A stretch of 54,159 nucleotides of DNA from a virus, in IMG/VR virus record IMGVR_UViG_3300046689_000478, positions 1 to 54,159 of that record; one strand, written 5' to 3'. This document shows positions 25,901-33,513 of the stretch, piece after piece. Every line of letters starts with the position of its first letter. Position 1 is the first letter of the stretch. The position numbers and the translations under genes were made by a program. Under the pieces are notes generated by a model that did not search any database, was not told the origin of the DNA, and saw only the letters and a program-made list of their open reading frames with translations.

Positions 25901-28152
25901 TACTCCCCCGGTGGGTGGTCGATGAAGGGCGCGGTGATCCAGTAAAGCCGAAGCGTGCCACCGGAGGTGCGGTTATGTCCCACGACCACGCCGCCCGCCG
26001 GGCGCACCCCGCCCCGACCGACGGGCAGAAGGAAGCCGGCAACTACCGCAAGGGCCACACGAGCATCCACGGCATCCCGATCGCGATCGAGAACGCCAAG
26101 GGCTCGACCCGCAGGGGCATCGGGCATGGCGGCAAGCCGTGGTCGGTCCAGATGCCGGCGCACTACGGCTACGCCAAGGGCACCAACGGAGCGGACGGGG
26201 ACGAGATCGACTGCTATATCGGTCCCCACCCGACCAGCCGGAAAGTCTTCGTCGTCAACCAGCACGACGCCGACAGTGGGAAGTTCGATGAGCACAAAGC
26301 GATGCTGTGCTATGCCAGCAAGGCGCAGGCACTGCGGGACTACGAGAAGGCGTTCTCCGACGGCAAGGGCAAAGACCGGGTCGGGCATGTGGTCGAGATG
26401 TCGGTCGAGGACTTCAAGGAGCGGCTGAAGAAGCCCGGCGCTTTCCGGAAGTCGATCGCGCGCGCGGCTGGGGGCCGCATCGGCTACGCTGATGGGGGTG
26501 GGCCTGGGATGTTCGACGACATCCCCGCAGGGCAGGGGGGGATGTTCGATGACATCCCCGCAGCCAAGCCGATGTCGTGGAGCGATGTCCCGGGGGAGGC
26601 CCTTAGAAACGCACCATCGAGCGCAGTTCGCTTGGCGAAGGATGTGGCGCAGCCGTTCCTGCATCCGCTTGATACGCTGGGCAACATCGGCGAGCTTGCG
26701 GCCGGCGCGGCACAAAAGATGGGCTTGGCCTCCGGTACTGAGGGCATACCCAAGGTCGATGCTGTCGGGCAGTTCTTCAAGGACCGCTACGGTGGGGTTG
26801 AGAACATTAAACACACGCTGGCCGAAGACCCTGTAGGTGCGCTTGCTGATGCGTCGGTGGCCTTGACTGGCGGTGAGACTGCGCTGGGGCGGCTCCCTGG
26901 TATTGCTGGGAAGGTGGGCGAAGCCTCTGGTACAGTTGGACGGGCCGTCAACCCGCTCTCTCTGGCGGGAAACGCTGTCAAAGGCGCTGGGTCACTCATC
27001 GGCAAAGAGACTCTCCCCGAACGGCAGATGCTTGCCAATGCCGACGTGATGATGACCCCGGGCCAGATGAAGGGCGGCGTTGGGAAGTCGTTGGAAGACG
27101 CCGCAACCAGTGTTCCCATATTGGGGGACTTCATCAACGCTGGTCGGCGTAATTCCGTCGAATCCTTCAATCAGGCGGTGATGAACCAAGCACTTGAGCC
27201 GATCGGAGAAAGCCTCTCACGAGGAAACAAATCAGGGCATGAGGCAGTCGCGGAGGTGGCGACCAAGCTCGGGGACGCCTATGACGTTCTGACCCCGAAA
27301 CTGACTTACGTGCCAGACGCACAATTCGCCAACGACATGAGGCGTGTCATCTCTCGCGATGTATCGATCCTTCCTGGACCTGTAGCTGAGCAGTATCGCG
27401 CCATCATCAACAACCGCATCGGCCCCATTGGGGCGCCGATGGGCGGCCCCCTGTTCAAGTCAGTCGAGAGCGAAATGACGTTCCTCGCAAACCAATACCG
27501 CTCCGCCGCAGACCCGGCCCAACGCGGCCTTGGGATGGCGCTCGACAACACCGTCAACGCCATGCGCCGCAACTTAGAGCGCAGCAACCCGGCGGACGCG
27601 GCAGAGCTGGCGAAGATCAATTCAGGGTGGGCGATGTATTCGCGTATCCGCGACGCCGCGTCCCGGAGGGCGACTAGCGGGGGCGTTTTCATGCCATCCG
27701 ATCTTCTGAATGCAATTAAGCGCGGGGACAAATCGGTCGGCAAAGGCTCATTTGCGCGCGGTGACGCCCTCATGCAGAAATTTGCCGAAGCGGGACAGAA
27801 AGTATTGCCCAGCACGCTCCCAGACAGCGGGACGCCCAAAAGATTGGCCGCGATGGGGGCGACCGCCGCAGGGTCATATCTTCTACACAGCCCCCACGTT
27901 CTAGCGGCGGGAGCTGCTGCGGCTCTCCCGTACACGGGGCCTGGGATGGCTTTGCTCAACAAGGTGGCTGCACCACGTACTGTCGGTCGAAGCGTGCTTC
28001 CTGGTCTCGCTGGATTGGCTGGAGTAGGAAGGGGTGTTGGCCTAGCCGCCATGGCCCCTCTTGATCGCTCCTTGCCGTATGTTCCGACAAATCCATGGCG
28101 TCAACTTCAGGGCCCCGTACCGGCGGGTGCTCAAGAAGACCAGCAGCAGTGA
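22978..28152 (+). CDS. 1724-aa polyvalent ejection-type protein with ParB-like and InPase-like domains
   Basis: Starts in an ATGA overlap. Domains by residue: ~1-40 basic GG motif (RASGGRVGYAEGG); ~155-235 ParB-like (IKVPLDQIEHG ... WMIEDGSHRYEAAKLRG); ~270-620 conserved helical domain (WFMRNWGRLTG, LWYPEKELYGKLG); ~760-980 His/Glu-rich domain (FRIVHDVFGHL, GEEHAWRSHSAMYS, TRGQNSWLNYG), possibly metal binding; ~1000-1155 inorganic-pyrophosphatase-like domain of phage polyvalent proteins (EAGNYRKGHTSIHGIPIAIE, YGYAKGTNGADGDEIDCYIG); ~1165-1190 repeated GGMFDDIP; then a 500-residue helical and hydrophobic C-terminus. The fusion of several DNA- and nucleotide-processing domains in a virion gene suggests a protein injected with the DNA to protect or prepare it. 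Confidence 0.7.
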   Translation: MSDLAVRASHQAWLRLKRASGGRVGYAEGGAPDDTVQALSDYASTLHPQPGATHEPWQNPIPRGGAIDTLTGLGGGERYQLFPERLVRGFAGAANEAQQAAQEYTNPGAYAQSSDVLPEDKLAAATTEAAFTLGAGAPGMAERGAIGAFGGRPGTIKVPLDQIEHGEAAMPGGTLTWPGAREKVEEYASRPTPLPPIEAIPPETPGGKWMIEDGSHRYEAAKLRGDKTIDVVAPTSAVPPEGLDKLTVNSILHPDTPAYAGSRGVEDVAADLHARSMNTLQEMGVPEGRITEPHPEHDEIISHAMASEAQAALNRPGANAADWYTGKVREAMGLAATMHPELAEDPLARTAYTAALSITSQGEKVPSNVRLAEGAYRYFKETGRFPERLSRDNSDIGIGAKAGGDMGENFAKLNSLIDERGMQGMHDFLHSQMSMRDLKALGGSAKEKMDTMVHGSAIFGPKVGGGFFQNLNGNYDPVTMDLWFMRNWGRLTGTLVGKVDPSAQSERLIEAMKKAGMRPPNSDEALLQSANDLIAKHEKDYKANRNNPDYQKSELTYAAERYQKAIQGINEKPTSGGQRDWMRARVNRAREILAQNGTNVTNADLQAILWYPEKELYGKLGARSKDLNVDYASVLRGVAKANGVSDDAIERAIYAAHNGPGPAAASHDARGDQGRGQGAPPNNPRAVQGGPRAAGAAEPVPPEAAGRGEPAGGTGLAQAQGEAARLAGTRKPLEGLPRGPFTLAGKPYVPGPNAAIHDAAEGYMASAGLKYDPPQTYQKVDKDRAARIAQAFDEMKHQPNNPAVRASYNAMIDETLAQYQSLKRLGIKFEAIKDGQPDPYRESPRLAAKDVAENSHLWFFPTRQGFGTVSKKELANNPMLRPTNEVVDGHRLLANDVFRIVHDVFGHLKDGNGFRADGEEHAWRSHSAMYSNLARPAMTSETRGQNSWLNYGPHGETNRTAKPADTTYADQKAGLLPRWVVDEGRGDPVKPKRATGGAVMSHDHAARRAHPAPTDGQKEAGNYRKGHTSIHGIPIAIENAKGSTRRGIGHGGKPWSVQMPAHYGYAKGTNGADGDEIDCYIGPHPTSRKVFVVNQHDADSGKFDEHKAMLCYASKAQALRDYEKAFSDGKGKDRVGHVVEMSVEDFKERLKKPGAFRKSIARAAGGRIGYADGGGPGMFDDIPAGQGGMFDDIPAAKPMSWSDVPGEALRNAPSSAVRLAKDVAQPFLHPLDTLGNIGELAAGAAQKMGLASGTEGIPKVDAVGQFFKDRYGGVENIKHTLAEDPVGALADASVALTGGETALGRLPGIAGKVGEASGTVGRAVNPLSLAGNAVKGAGSLIGKETLPERQMLANADVMMTPGQMKGGVGKSLEDAATSVPILGDFINAGRRNSVESFNQAVMNQALEPIGESLSRGNKSGHEAVAEVATKLGDAYDVLTPKLTYVPDAQFANDMRRVISRDVSILPGPVAEQYRAIINNRIGPIGAPMGGPLFKSVESEMTFLANQYRSAADPAQRGLGMALDNTVNAMRRNLERSNPADAAELAKINSGWAMYSRIRDAASRRATSGGVFMPSDLLNAIKRGDKSVGKGSFARGDALMQKFAEAGQKVLPSTLPDSGTPKRLAAMGATAAGSYLLHSPHVLAAGAAAALPYTGPGMALLNKVAAPRTVGRSVLPGLAGLAGVGRGVGLAAMAPLDRSLPYVPTNPWRQLQGPVPAGAQEDQQQ

Positions 28153-28235
28153 CGCCGGTGGCGGAACCACGAGCCAAATTGCTGCGAGTAATATCAGGCG
28201 CATCGTGGTAGGGTAGCACATTCTGAGGATTGCAA

Positions 28236-29198
28236 ATGCCTGGCGCACCCACACCTAACAGAAAACTAGCGCAGCCGACCGTCGGCGGTGACAATGCCAT
28301 TTGGGGCGGAGAGCTGAACACCGGCGTTGCTCTGGTGGTCGACAGCATTCTGGGTAGCGTCACAAGCATTGGCGTAGCCGCCGGCTCCAACATCGTTCTC
28401 ACCGACGCGCAGCAACAGGCCGCCGTCATACGGGTTACGGGGAACCTGAACGGCAACCACGCTCGGATCAATTTCTCTCAGGCTGGTTTTTGGATGCTCG
28501 ACAACAAGACCACATCCACTGGTGGGGATTTTGTGGTAGTTCTCAATGGACCGAGCGGAATTCAAATTTCTGTACCGCGCGGCGCATGTCAGCAGATTTA
28601 CTGTGACGGATCGAATCTCCTTTACGTTAATCTCCCGCCGACCGGAACCTTGACGAAGCTCTTCGGTTCAGCTTTGCCAAGTTGGATTGCCTTGAGCACG
28701 ACTCCTCCCTACGTGCCGTGTGATGGCGCGCAAAGACCAACTGCCTCCTTTCCGGCGCTCAGCGCCTATATGTCCGCCATCGATCCAAGCTGGATTGTTG
28801 GGCCGAATTTCTTTGTCCCTGATTTGCGTGGCCGCGCCCAATTCGATCTCGACCCGACCGCGACGCACATTACTGCGAACACTTTCGTGCCCAATGGGAA
28901 CACAGCCGGCGCTCTCGGTGGCATTGAGTTATCCCAGCTTGTTGCCGCCGAAGTCCCGCCGCTCACTTTCAGCGGGAGCCCGGTGACGTTGGTTAGCAAT
29001 GAATCATTCGTGCAGTTTTCAACCAACCAAGGCGCCACAGGAACTCAGTTTCTTGCTTCTGGCGCCCAGCTCGCAGGCGGCACGAAGGCCACCATCAACT
29101 ACACACCGGCCGGCAACGTCAATGTCGGCAGTCCAAGCGCTGCGTTCAGCAACATTCCGCCCGCTATTATTACAGGAACCACGTTGATCAAAACGTAA
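28236..29198 (+). CDS. Tail-collar-type fibre protein
   Basis: A 320-aa protein; ATG 28236 follows TGAGG. The N-terminal 150 residues are beta-rich with repeated single-strand repeats. From about 165 the motif PPYVPCDGAQRP ... FFVPDLRGRAQFDLD is the phage tail-collar signature (collar domains carry W..CDG and PDLRGR). C-terminal region resembles a fibre tip. It opens the segment that runs into lysis. No signal peptide. Confidence 0.65.
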   Translation: MPGAPTPNRKLAQPTVGGDNAIWGGELNTGVALVVDSILGSVTSIGVAAGSNIVLTDAQQQAAVIRVTGNLNGNHARINFSQAGFWMLDNKTTSTGGDFVVVLNGPSGIQISVPRGACQQIYCDGSNLLYVNLPPTGTLTKLFGSALPSWIALSTTPPYVPCDGAQRPTASFPALSAYMSAIDPSWIVGPNFFVPDLRGRAQFDLDPTATHITANTFVPNGNTAGALGGIELSQLVAAEVPPLTFSGSPVTLVSNESFVQFSTNQGATGTQFLASGAQLAGGTKATINYTPAGNVNVGSPSAAFSNIPPAIITGTTLIKT

Positions 29199-29208
29199 CG
29201 GAGATCGA

Positions 29209-30396
29209 ATGACATTGGATCAGCTCGTCCCGTGGTTAGCGGTGATCGTAATTTTCGTCGGCATGGTGGCGTTGGACCTCTATGTATTCAGCTGGCTGGG
29301 AAAGATCGCCATTCTGGTCCTGGGCGGGAAGCCTCCGGCACCGACCGTACTCCCCACCACGCTGGCCGACGAACTCGCCAAGCTCAAGCAGGCCATAGCC
29401 GCCGCTGCCAAGCCACCAGCTCCAGTCGCACCACCGCCCGTCCCGCTGCCGACCCCCGCCCATCCCGGCGAGCCGCCCTGGTACACGCTCGCGCTCAAAG
29501 ATGTCGGCTTCCACGAGGTCGGGGACAACCGGGGGATCGAAAAGTTTGCCATAGGCGCCAAGATTCCGGTCGAGCAGGCGCTGGGGCAGCCATGGTGCGC
29601 CACTGCACTAAATTGCTGGTTGGAGACGGCCGGTGTTCCCGGGACTAAAAGCATGTCCTCGCAGTCGTTCACGAATAGCCCATTGTTCGTGAAGCTCGAC
29701 AGCCCGGCGATCGGATGCATCGTGGTATTCTGGCGCGGCAATCGCGAGAGCGGCCTCGGACATGTCGGCCTCTATGTCTCCGAAACCGGAACCAGCATCA
29801 ACACGCTGGGTGGCAACGAATCGGATGGCGTGCGGATCGAGGCGCTGCCGAAGTCCTCTGCGAGCTTCGGGTTGGTCGGCTACTACTGGCCGAAGGGGTA
29901 TCCGTTGCCGACCGGCGGCAGCGTTCCCGCTCCGTCAACCTCACTGACCTATGTTGCTAATCCGCCGCCTCCGCCTTCGGGGCTGGTCAACAGCGCCATC
30001 GTCATCGGCAAGATGAGCGTCTTCGGCGGCCCCAACGATACCGGCGTATCACCGAGTGAAGGCTTGGCTTTGTGCGAACAGGCGGAGGTGGACAAATTCC
30101 CCGGCCTGTTCTTACCCACGCAGCCACCGGGAACCACCGGCGTGGCCCGCCGTCTTGACCCGACCAAGGCCTACATCGCCATGCGTTGGGACTACAAGCA
30201 GACCTCGCGCTCGTATCTCCAGGGCATCACGGTGAAGGTGGCGGCCAATGGCAAGACGCTGGACGCCCGCCCCATCGATTGGGGACCGGCCGCATCGACT
30301 GGCCGCATCTGCGACATGAGTCCCGGCCTCGCCACCGCGCTCGGGCTCAAGACCGACGACACCTGCACCGTGACCATCCCCCTCGCGGTAACCTAG
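29209..30396 (+). CDS. Membrane-anchored peptidase endolysin with DPBB domain
   Basis: A 395-aa protein; ATG follows GGAG. An N-terminal membrane segment (~10-40: LVPWLAVIVIFVGMVALDLY) acts as a signal anchor, then a Pro-rich linker. Residues ~85-225 match the TIGR02594/NlpC-like peptidase family: EPPWYTLALKDVGFHEV, active Cys in GQPWCATALN (~129), His in SGLGHVGLYVSE (~185). A second linker precedes ~275-393, a double-psi beta-barrel-like domain (GPNDTGVSPSEGLAL, PIDWGPAASTGRICDMSPG). It would cleave peptidoglycan peptides at lysis; SAR-type export by the anchor is possible. Confidence 0.75.
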   Translation: MTLDQLVPWLAVIVIFVGMVALDLYVFSWLGKIAILVLGGKPPAPTVLPTTLADELAKLKQAIAAAAKPPAPVAPPPVPLPTPAHPGEPPWYTLALKDVGFHEVGDNRGIEKFAIGAKIPVEQALGQPWCATALNCWLETAGVPGTKSMSSQSFTNSPLFVKLDSPAIGCIVVFWRGNRESGLGHVGLYVSETGTSINTLGGNESDGVRIEALPKSSASFGLVGYYWPKGYPLPTGGSVPAPSTSLTYVANPPPPPSGLVNSAIVIGKMSVFGGPNDTGVSPSEGLALCEQAEVDKFPGLFLPTQPPGTTGVARRLDPTKAYIAMRWDYKQTSRSYLQGITVKVAANGKTLDARPIDWGPAASTGRICDMSPGLATALGLKTDDTCTVTIPLAVT

Positions 30397-30404
30397 GAGC
30401 CACC

Positions 30405-30716
30405 ATGACCGACACCACCTCCAACACAGCCACCGGAGCCACCCCCAGTGTCTCTGACCTTTTGACTATTGCACAAACCATCATCAGGAACATCGAGGAC
30501 CACGAGGACTCGATCAACTTCATCGCCGGGATGGCGGGCATCCTGCCGGAAGTGGCTCTGGCAGAAAAGGCGCTGCCCATGATCGCCGCGGTTTTGCAGT
30601 TCATGCAAGAGCAGACTGGGAAAAGCTTGATCGAGGTGTTTCAGGACGTTCTGTCCCACCTCACCCCCGGCGGTCCCAACTCCGCGGTGCTCACCAGTCT
30701 CCCGGAAGGGTCGTAG
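30405..30716 (+). CDS. Small helical protein beside the endolysin
   Basis: A 103-aa protein after AGGAG. Acidic helical sequence (SDLLTIAQTIIRNIEDHED) with one amphipathic to hydrophobic stretch (ALPMIAAVLQFMQEQTG). It lies in the lysis cassette and may be a holin-like or a structural helper; no family recognised. Confidence 0.5.
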   Translation: MTDTTSNTATGATPSVSDLLTIAQTIIRNIEDHEDSINFIAGMAGILPEVALAEKALPMIAAVLQFMQEQTGKSLIEVFQDVLSHLTPGGPNSAVLTSLPEGS

Positions 30717-30739
30717 CTGGTCCAACCCCATGAAGTCAG

Positions 30740-31144
30740 ATGCCTCAACAACAGGTTTCGCAGCAGCTTTCATGGGGGAATATCATAGCCACTCTCGGGC
30801 TTATCGGGACCGTCATGGCCGGCGAGTATTTCATCTTGTCAAGCTACATCGAGGCAAGTACCAGAAATGCGGACACCCGGTTCAACCTAACATCGGATCA
30901 GATCAAAGAATTGCGTGACGAATCGCGGCGGGTAGACGAGCGCATACAGAAGCAGTTGGACTACATACAAACCACTCGTGTTGCCGTTGGCAAGTTTGAG
31001 GCGTTCGAGAAGCGGGTCGATCAGTACATGGCAACACCGTTCCTGCGGGCCGACGCCTTCAATGCCTGGGAGACCGAGCGCAACAAGCTGATCGACCAGT
31101 TGATCTCTCGTATCAAGACTGTCGAGGACGATAAAAGAAAATAG
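30740..31144 (+). CDS. Rz/spanin-like protein with N-terminal anchor
   Basis: 134 aa: one N-terminal membrane helix (IIATLGLIGTVMAGEYFILS) then a charged coiled coil up to the C-terminus (LRDESRRVDERIQKQLDYIQ). Topology of an inner-membrane spanin subunit (one anchor, periplasmic coiled coil), in the lysis region; a lipoprotein partner is not seen. A second ATG (30730) in another frame gives no such protein and is rejected. Confidence 0.5.
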   Translation: MPQQQVSQQLSWGNIIATLGLIGTVMAGEYFILSSYIEASTRNADTRFNLTSDQIKELRDESRRVDERIQKQLDYIQTTRVAVGKFEAFEKRVDQYMATPFLRADAFNAWETERNKLIDQLISRIKTVEDDKRK

Positions 31145-31155
31145 GAGCACGATTA

Positions 31156-31806
31156 ATGGCTACCAAGCCGGTCGATGTCCCTGAATTTCCGCGTGGCTAT
31201 GTCACGGGTGGCGGGCTTGTGCCCGTTCCCGACCCCACGGTTCTTACAACACAGCAACTGCGGCAGGAGATCAATTCGCTCAGGGAGATTATCGAAGCCC
31301 GGATATCGGGCCAGGAGCATCGGTTTGAAGCCATCGAAATTACGGTCAGCCAGCGCAAGTCCGATATCGAGACGGGGGTTGGTCACGTCCAATCTTTGTT
31401 GGACGAGAAGATCAAGACTTACGCGGAAAAGATGGGTGGCCAGCTCGATACTTTGATAGCCGAGACGGCCGAGAAGTTCGCCGGTGTGGCGGCACAGTTC
31501 TCGGAGCGCGACACCCGCACCGACCAGCGTGCCGGCGATACCAAGCTGGCGGTGGACGCCGCCTTCGCCGCCGCCAAGGAGGCAACCGCCAAGATCGAGG
31601 CCGGGTTCACCAAACAGATCGATTCGATAACCGGCATCATCGACACTAAGACCGCCAACCTGGATGGCCGTATCACCGATGTGAAGGATGCCGTAAATCG
31701 CATGACTGGACACACCAGGGGGATTGGCGACAGTTGGGGCATCTTGGTAGCGGTCATCATGGCGGGACTGGTTATTGTTGAAATCGTACTGAGGCAAACA
31801 CACTAG
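31156..31806 (+). CDS. Coiled-coil protein with C-terminal membrane anchor
   Basis: 216 aa; AGGAG lies eight bases upstream. Residues 30-185 are coiled coil with repeats of the type RxEAIExxVxxRKSDIETGV and VDAAFAAAKEATAKIEAGF; a C-terminal helix (WGILVAVIMAGLVIVEIVL) anchors it. This topology is common in phage lysis or baseplate-adjacent proteins of unknown role. Located between spanin-like and holin-like genes, it probably belongs to lysis timing or envelope contact. Confidence 0.55.
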   Translation: MATKPVDVPEFPRGYVTGGGLVPVPDPTVLTTQQLRQEINSLREIIEARISGQEHRFEAIEITVSQRKSDIETGVGHVQSLLDEKIKTYAEKMGGQLDTLIAETAEKFAGVAAQFSERDTRTDQRAGDTKLAVDAAFAAAKEATAKIEAGFTKQIDSITGIIDTKTANLDGRITDVKDAVNRMTGHTRGIGDSWGILVAVIMAGLVIVEIVLRQTH

Positions 31807-31815
31807 GAGACCAAC

Positions 31816-32043
31816 ATGGGTGGACTTTTCATAAGGGTTTTGTCGATCCTGCTCGGGATCGCGTTTGTTGTTCTGCTTTATTTCGTGACCATCTGGGTCC
31901 TGGGACTGCTGGGGGTAGCTATCCCCTCGCACATCCTGACCATCGTGTTCGTGATCATCGGACTGATGATGGCGATCGCGATATTCAGCGGGAGATTCGA
32001 CAACGTGAACTGGTGGAACGCCCCTCCGGGGCCTAGGGTTTGA
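31816..32043 (+). CDS. Two-helix holin-like membrane protein
   Basis: 75 aa after AGGAG. Two long hydrophobic helices (VLSILLGIAFVVLLYFVTIW and ILTIVFVIIGLMMAIAIFSG) and a polar C-terminus fit a class II holin. The partner small membrane gene overlaps its stop. Confidence 0.55.
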   Translation: MGGLFIRVLSILLGIAFVVLLYFVTIWVLGLLGVAIPSHILTIVFVIIGLMMAIAIFSGRFDNVNWWNAPPGPRV

Positions 32044-32261
32044 GGCCAGAAGACCTCGACCCGACGCGGGTCCTCCAGTTCCTGCTGTTCCTGGCGGCCT
32101 TTGGGGCCGGCATGGAGGTTGCGCAGATGACCAAGCCGCTTCCGAAATGGGCGCGCAAGAGCCCCTCTCAACGCAGAGGGGCCCTCTACAGCATGGCCAT
32201 CGTGGTCGTCATCTTGGGCGGGATATGGGTCGTTCACCTATTGGAGCAGGCGTTCCCCTGA
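32040..32261 (+). CDS. Second small membrane protein of the lysis cassette
   Basis: TTG start at 32040 overlapping the previous stop (TTGA). 73 aa with two hydrophobic helices (VLQFLLFLAAFGAGMEVAQ and YSMAIVVVILGGIWVVHLL) separated by a basic loop (KWARKSPSQRR). Could be an antiholin or holin partner. Its end overlaps by 53 bases the convergent minus-strand zinc-protein gene. Confidence 0.5.
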   Translation: MRPEDLDPTRVLQFLLFLAAFGAGMEVAQMTKPLPKWARKSPSQRRGALYSMAIVVVILGGIWVVHLLEQAFP

Positions 32262-32448
32262 CGTGCTCTCGATAGGCTTGGCATCCGGGGCATAAGCGAG
32301 AGGGCGGATCAGATCGATTCTTGCCGCACTCCTCGCATATTGGCGGCAAGCCGCGTATTTGTTCCGCCTTTGTCAATTCCGGGCAACATTTGGGACATCC
32401 ACAAGATAGTGGTGATCGAACATCGCCAGCCGCAAATTTGCAGATCAT
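32209..32448 (-). CDS. Small zinc-binding protein
   Basis: 79 aa from ATG 32448 (chosen because its A overlaps the TGA of the gene before and because the repeated start box lies just upstream; an upstream ATG at 32481 in frame is less likely). Three cysteine clusters, CGCPKCC, CEECG and CPGCQ, suggest one or two zinc sites. Last gene of the minus operon, convergent with the lysis cassette. Unknown role. Confidence 0.6.
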   Translation of the reverse strand: MICKFAAGDVRSPLSCGCPKCCPELTKAEQIRGLPPICEECGKNRSDPPSRLCPGCQAYREHVRGTPAPIGERPISRPR

Positions 32449-32642
32449 TTCTGGTTTCCACTTTCCGTATGTGGGCGCCATGAGTTATCATGGAAGCTCC
32501 TCTCTTCAATCGCACGGATAAACTGGCGCGCCACCACACAGGCATCGCAGTCTGGATCGCCGGGCACCATCTGGGTCATCGGGTTCATCTGACCTTCAAG
32601 CCACATGTTCGCGATCTTTAGCGCCTGCTCCCGCTCAGTCAT
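32445..32642 (-). CDS. Small conserved-type early protein
   Basis: 65 aa from ATG 32642, with the box GTGGAAACCAGAAA directly before the start. Sequence EREQALKIANMWLEGQMNPM then GDPDCDACVVARQFIRAIEE is typical of helical early phage proteins that carry a CDAC pair. Downstream gene is coupled by ATGA. No function known. Confidence 0.55.
   Translation of the reverse strand: MTEREQALKIANMWLEGQMNPMTQMVPGDPDCDACVVARQFIRAIEERSFHDNSWRPHTESGNQK
32449..32462 (-). repeat. Repeated start box, copy A
   Basis: On the minus strand it reads AGTGGAAACCAGAA directly before ATG 32448. The same box precedes ATG 32642 (32644-32657), a GTG at 32845 (32846-32859, GTGGGAACCAGAA) and ATG 36476 (36478-36491, GGGAAAACCAGAA). 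It contains GGAAA or GGGAA as a weak ribosome binding site. Confidence 0.7.
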
Positions 32643-32643
32643 T

Positions 32644-32657
32644 TTCTGGTTTCCACT
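32644..32657 (-). repeat. Repeated start box, copy B
   Basis: Minus-strand AGTGGAAACCAGAA, one base before ATG 32642. Identical to copy A over 14 bases, though it lies between genes, whereas copy A lies inside a coding region. Confidence 0.7.
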
Positions 32658-32677
32658 ATTCCCGAGTGCGCCTCAGT

Positions 32678-32845
32678 GTGAGTTTAGGTCGTGGGCATTC
32701 GATTGTTTCCGCCGCCCGGGCTTTGGTCCGCGCTGATCCCGGACCTTCCTGCCTCCCGCTAAGCCACGGGACATCCCTGGCGTCATCGAACCCACGTTCT
32801 CCGGGCAATCGCATTAGCGCGATTGCGCCCACGACCTAAACTCAC
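32678..32845 (-). ncRNA. Folded intergenic element closed by a perfect 19-bp stem
   Basis: The 255 bases between genes 32898 and 32642 hold no protein gene but a strong inverted repeat: GTGAGTTTAGGTCGTGGGC at 32678-32696 and its exact complement at 32827-32845. Inside are further stems: GCCCGG/CCGGGC (32714-32719 with 32801-32806), GGTCCG/CGGACC (32725-32730 with 32740-32745), TCCCG/CGGGA (32754-32758 with 32767-32771) and AATCGC/GCGATT (32807-32812 with 32819-32824). They nest into a multibranched fold. Operon direction suggests the minus-strand transcript. It may be a small RNA processed from the operon, or a control element. A 20-codon GTG frame starts at 32845 in the stem. Confidence 0.55.
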
Positions 32846-32859
32846 TTCTGGTTCCCACT
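32846..32859 (-). repeat. Repeated start box, copy C
   Basis: Minus-strand AGTGGGAACCAGAA before GTG 32845, which opens a 20-codon frame (start SLGRGRNRANAIARRTWVR) inside the folded element. One base differs from copies A and B. Confidence 0.6.
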
Positions 32860-32897
32860 CCTGCTGTCTGCGCCCTCGCTGTCCGGCGTCGAGGCGC

Positions 32898-33107
32898 TCA
32901 ACCCAAATGCACTCTGGCGCACGGCGCCCAGCACCGATCGACTATCTTTCCGGTCGGGTCGAGTAGCCTCACCTCTCCCTGTCGCAAGTCGCGCTTGATC
33001 TTATCGAAGACGGGCCGGACTGACGATTCGTCAGGCCCTGTGGCGCGGACCTTGCGTGTATCAGAATAGCGCCCGCCGTGACGATCAACAGTCCATGGAT
33101 CAGACAT
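32898..33107 (-). CDS. Small hypothetical protein
   Basis: 69 aa with GAGGGA eight bases before ATG 33107. Mixed charged sequence (PVFDKIKRDLRQGEVRLLDP, then DPTGKIVDRCWAP) that looks like a small alpha/beta fold. In the minus recombination operon. No family recognised. Confidence 0.5.
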   Translation of the reverse strand: MSDPWTVDRHGGRYSDTRKVRATGPDESSVRPVFDKIKRDLRQGEVRLLDPTGKIVDRCWAPCARVHLG

Positions 33108-33126
33108 TTTTTATCCCTCTGTCTCG

Positions 33127-33480
33127 TTAACCGGCGCCTGCCATGGTGGATGGGCTGGCAGGCGCCGGCACCTCTTTCCCGTTGCCTTTCTCGCTAATCC
33201 CGTCGAGGCGCTCCTGCCACGCGCGCACGCCCTCGACGAGAGCCGTGGCCTTGCCGCAGAATTCCTCGACGTGTCCGCCAGCAACCTTGCTGTGGTCGCG
33301 CATGGCGGCGGACAGCGCGCGTAGTTTGGCGCCGATCTCCTGAGCGGCGCGCTCCAATGATTCAGCGGCTTGTTCGATCTCCGCTGCCGCAGCCTCGCCG
33401 ATCTGGTCGACGGCCTGCACCGTGATTCCGGCTAGTGCAATCGGGTCTTTGGCGCGCGGTTTGGTTTCGACTCTGGTCAT
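33127..33480 (-). CDS. Helical coiled-coil early protein
   Basis: 117 aa with AGGAGAGG before ATG 33480. Almost wholly helical (AAAAEIEQAAESLERAAQEI, VEGVRAWQERLDGISEKG) with a Pro/Ser tail. Operon neighbour of recT; function unknown. Confidence 0.5.
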   Translation of the reverse strand: MTRVETKPRAKDPIALAGITVQAVDQIGEAAAAEIEQAAESLERAAQEIGAKLRALSAAMRDHSKVAGGHVEEFCGKATALVEGVRAWQERLDGISEKGNGKEVPAPASPSTMAGAG

Positions 33481-33513
33481 ATCAGCCTCTCCTTTGCTTC
33501 GAGCTTTCGGTAG

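Noticed and set aside
32781-32792. GGTTCGA on the minus strand, looked like a tRNA T-loop
   Set aside because: No 5-bp T stem, no acceptor or anticodon arms around it; the region folds differently.
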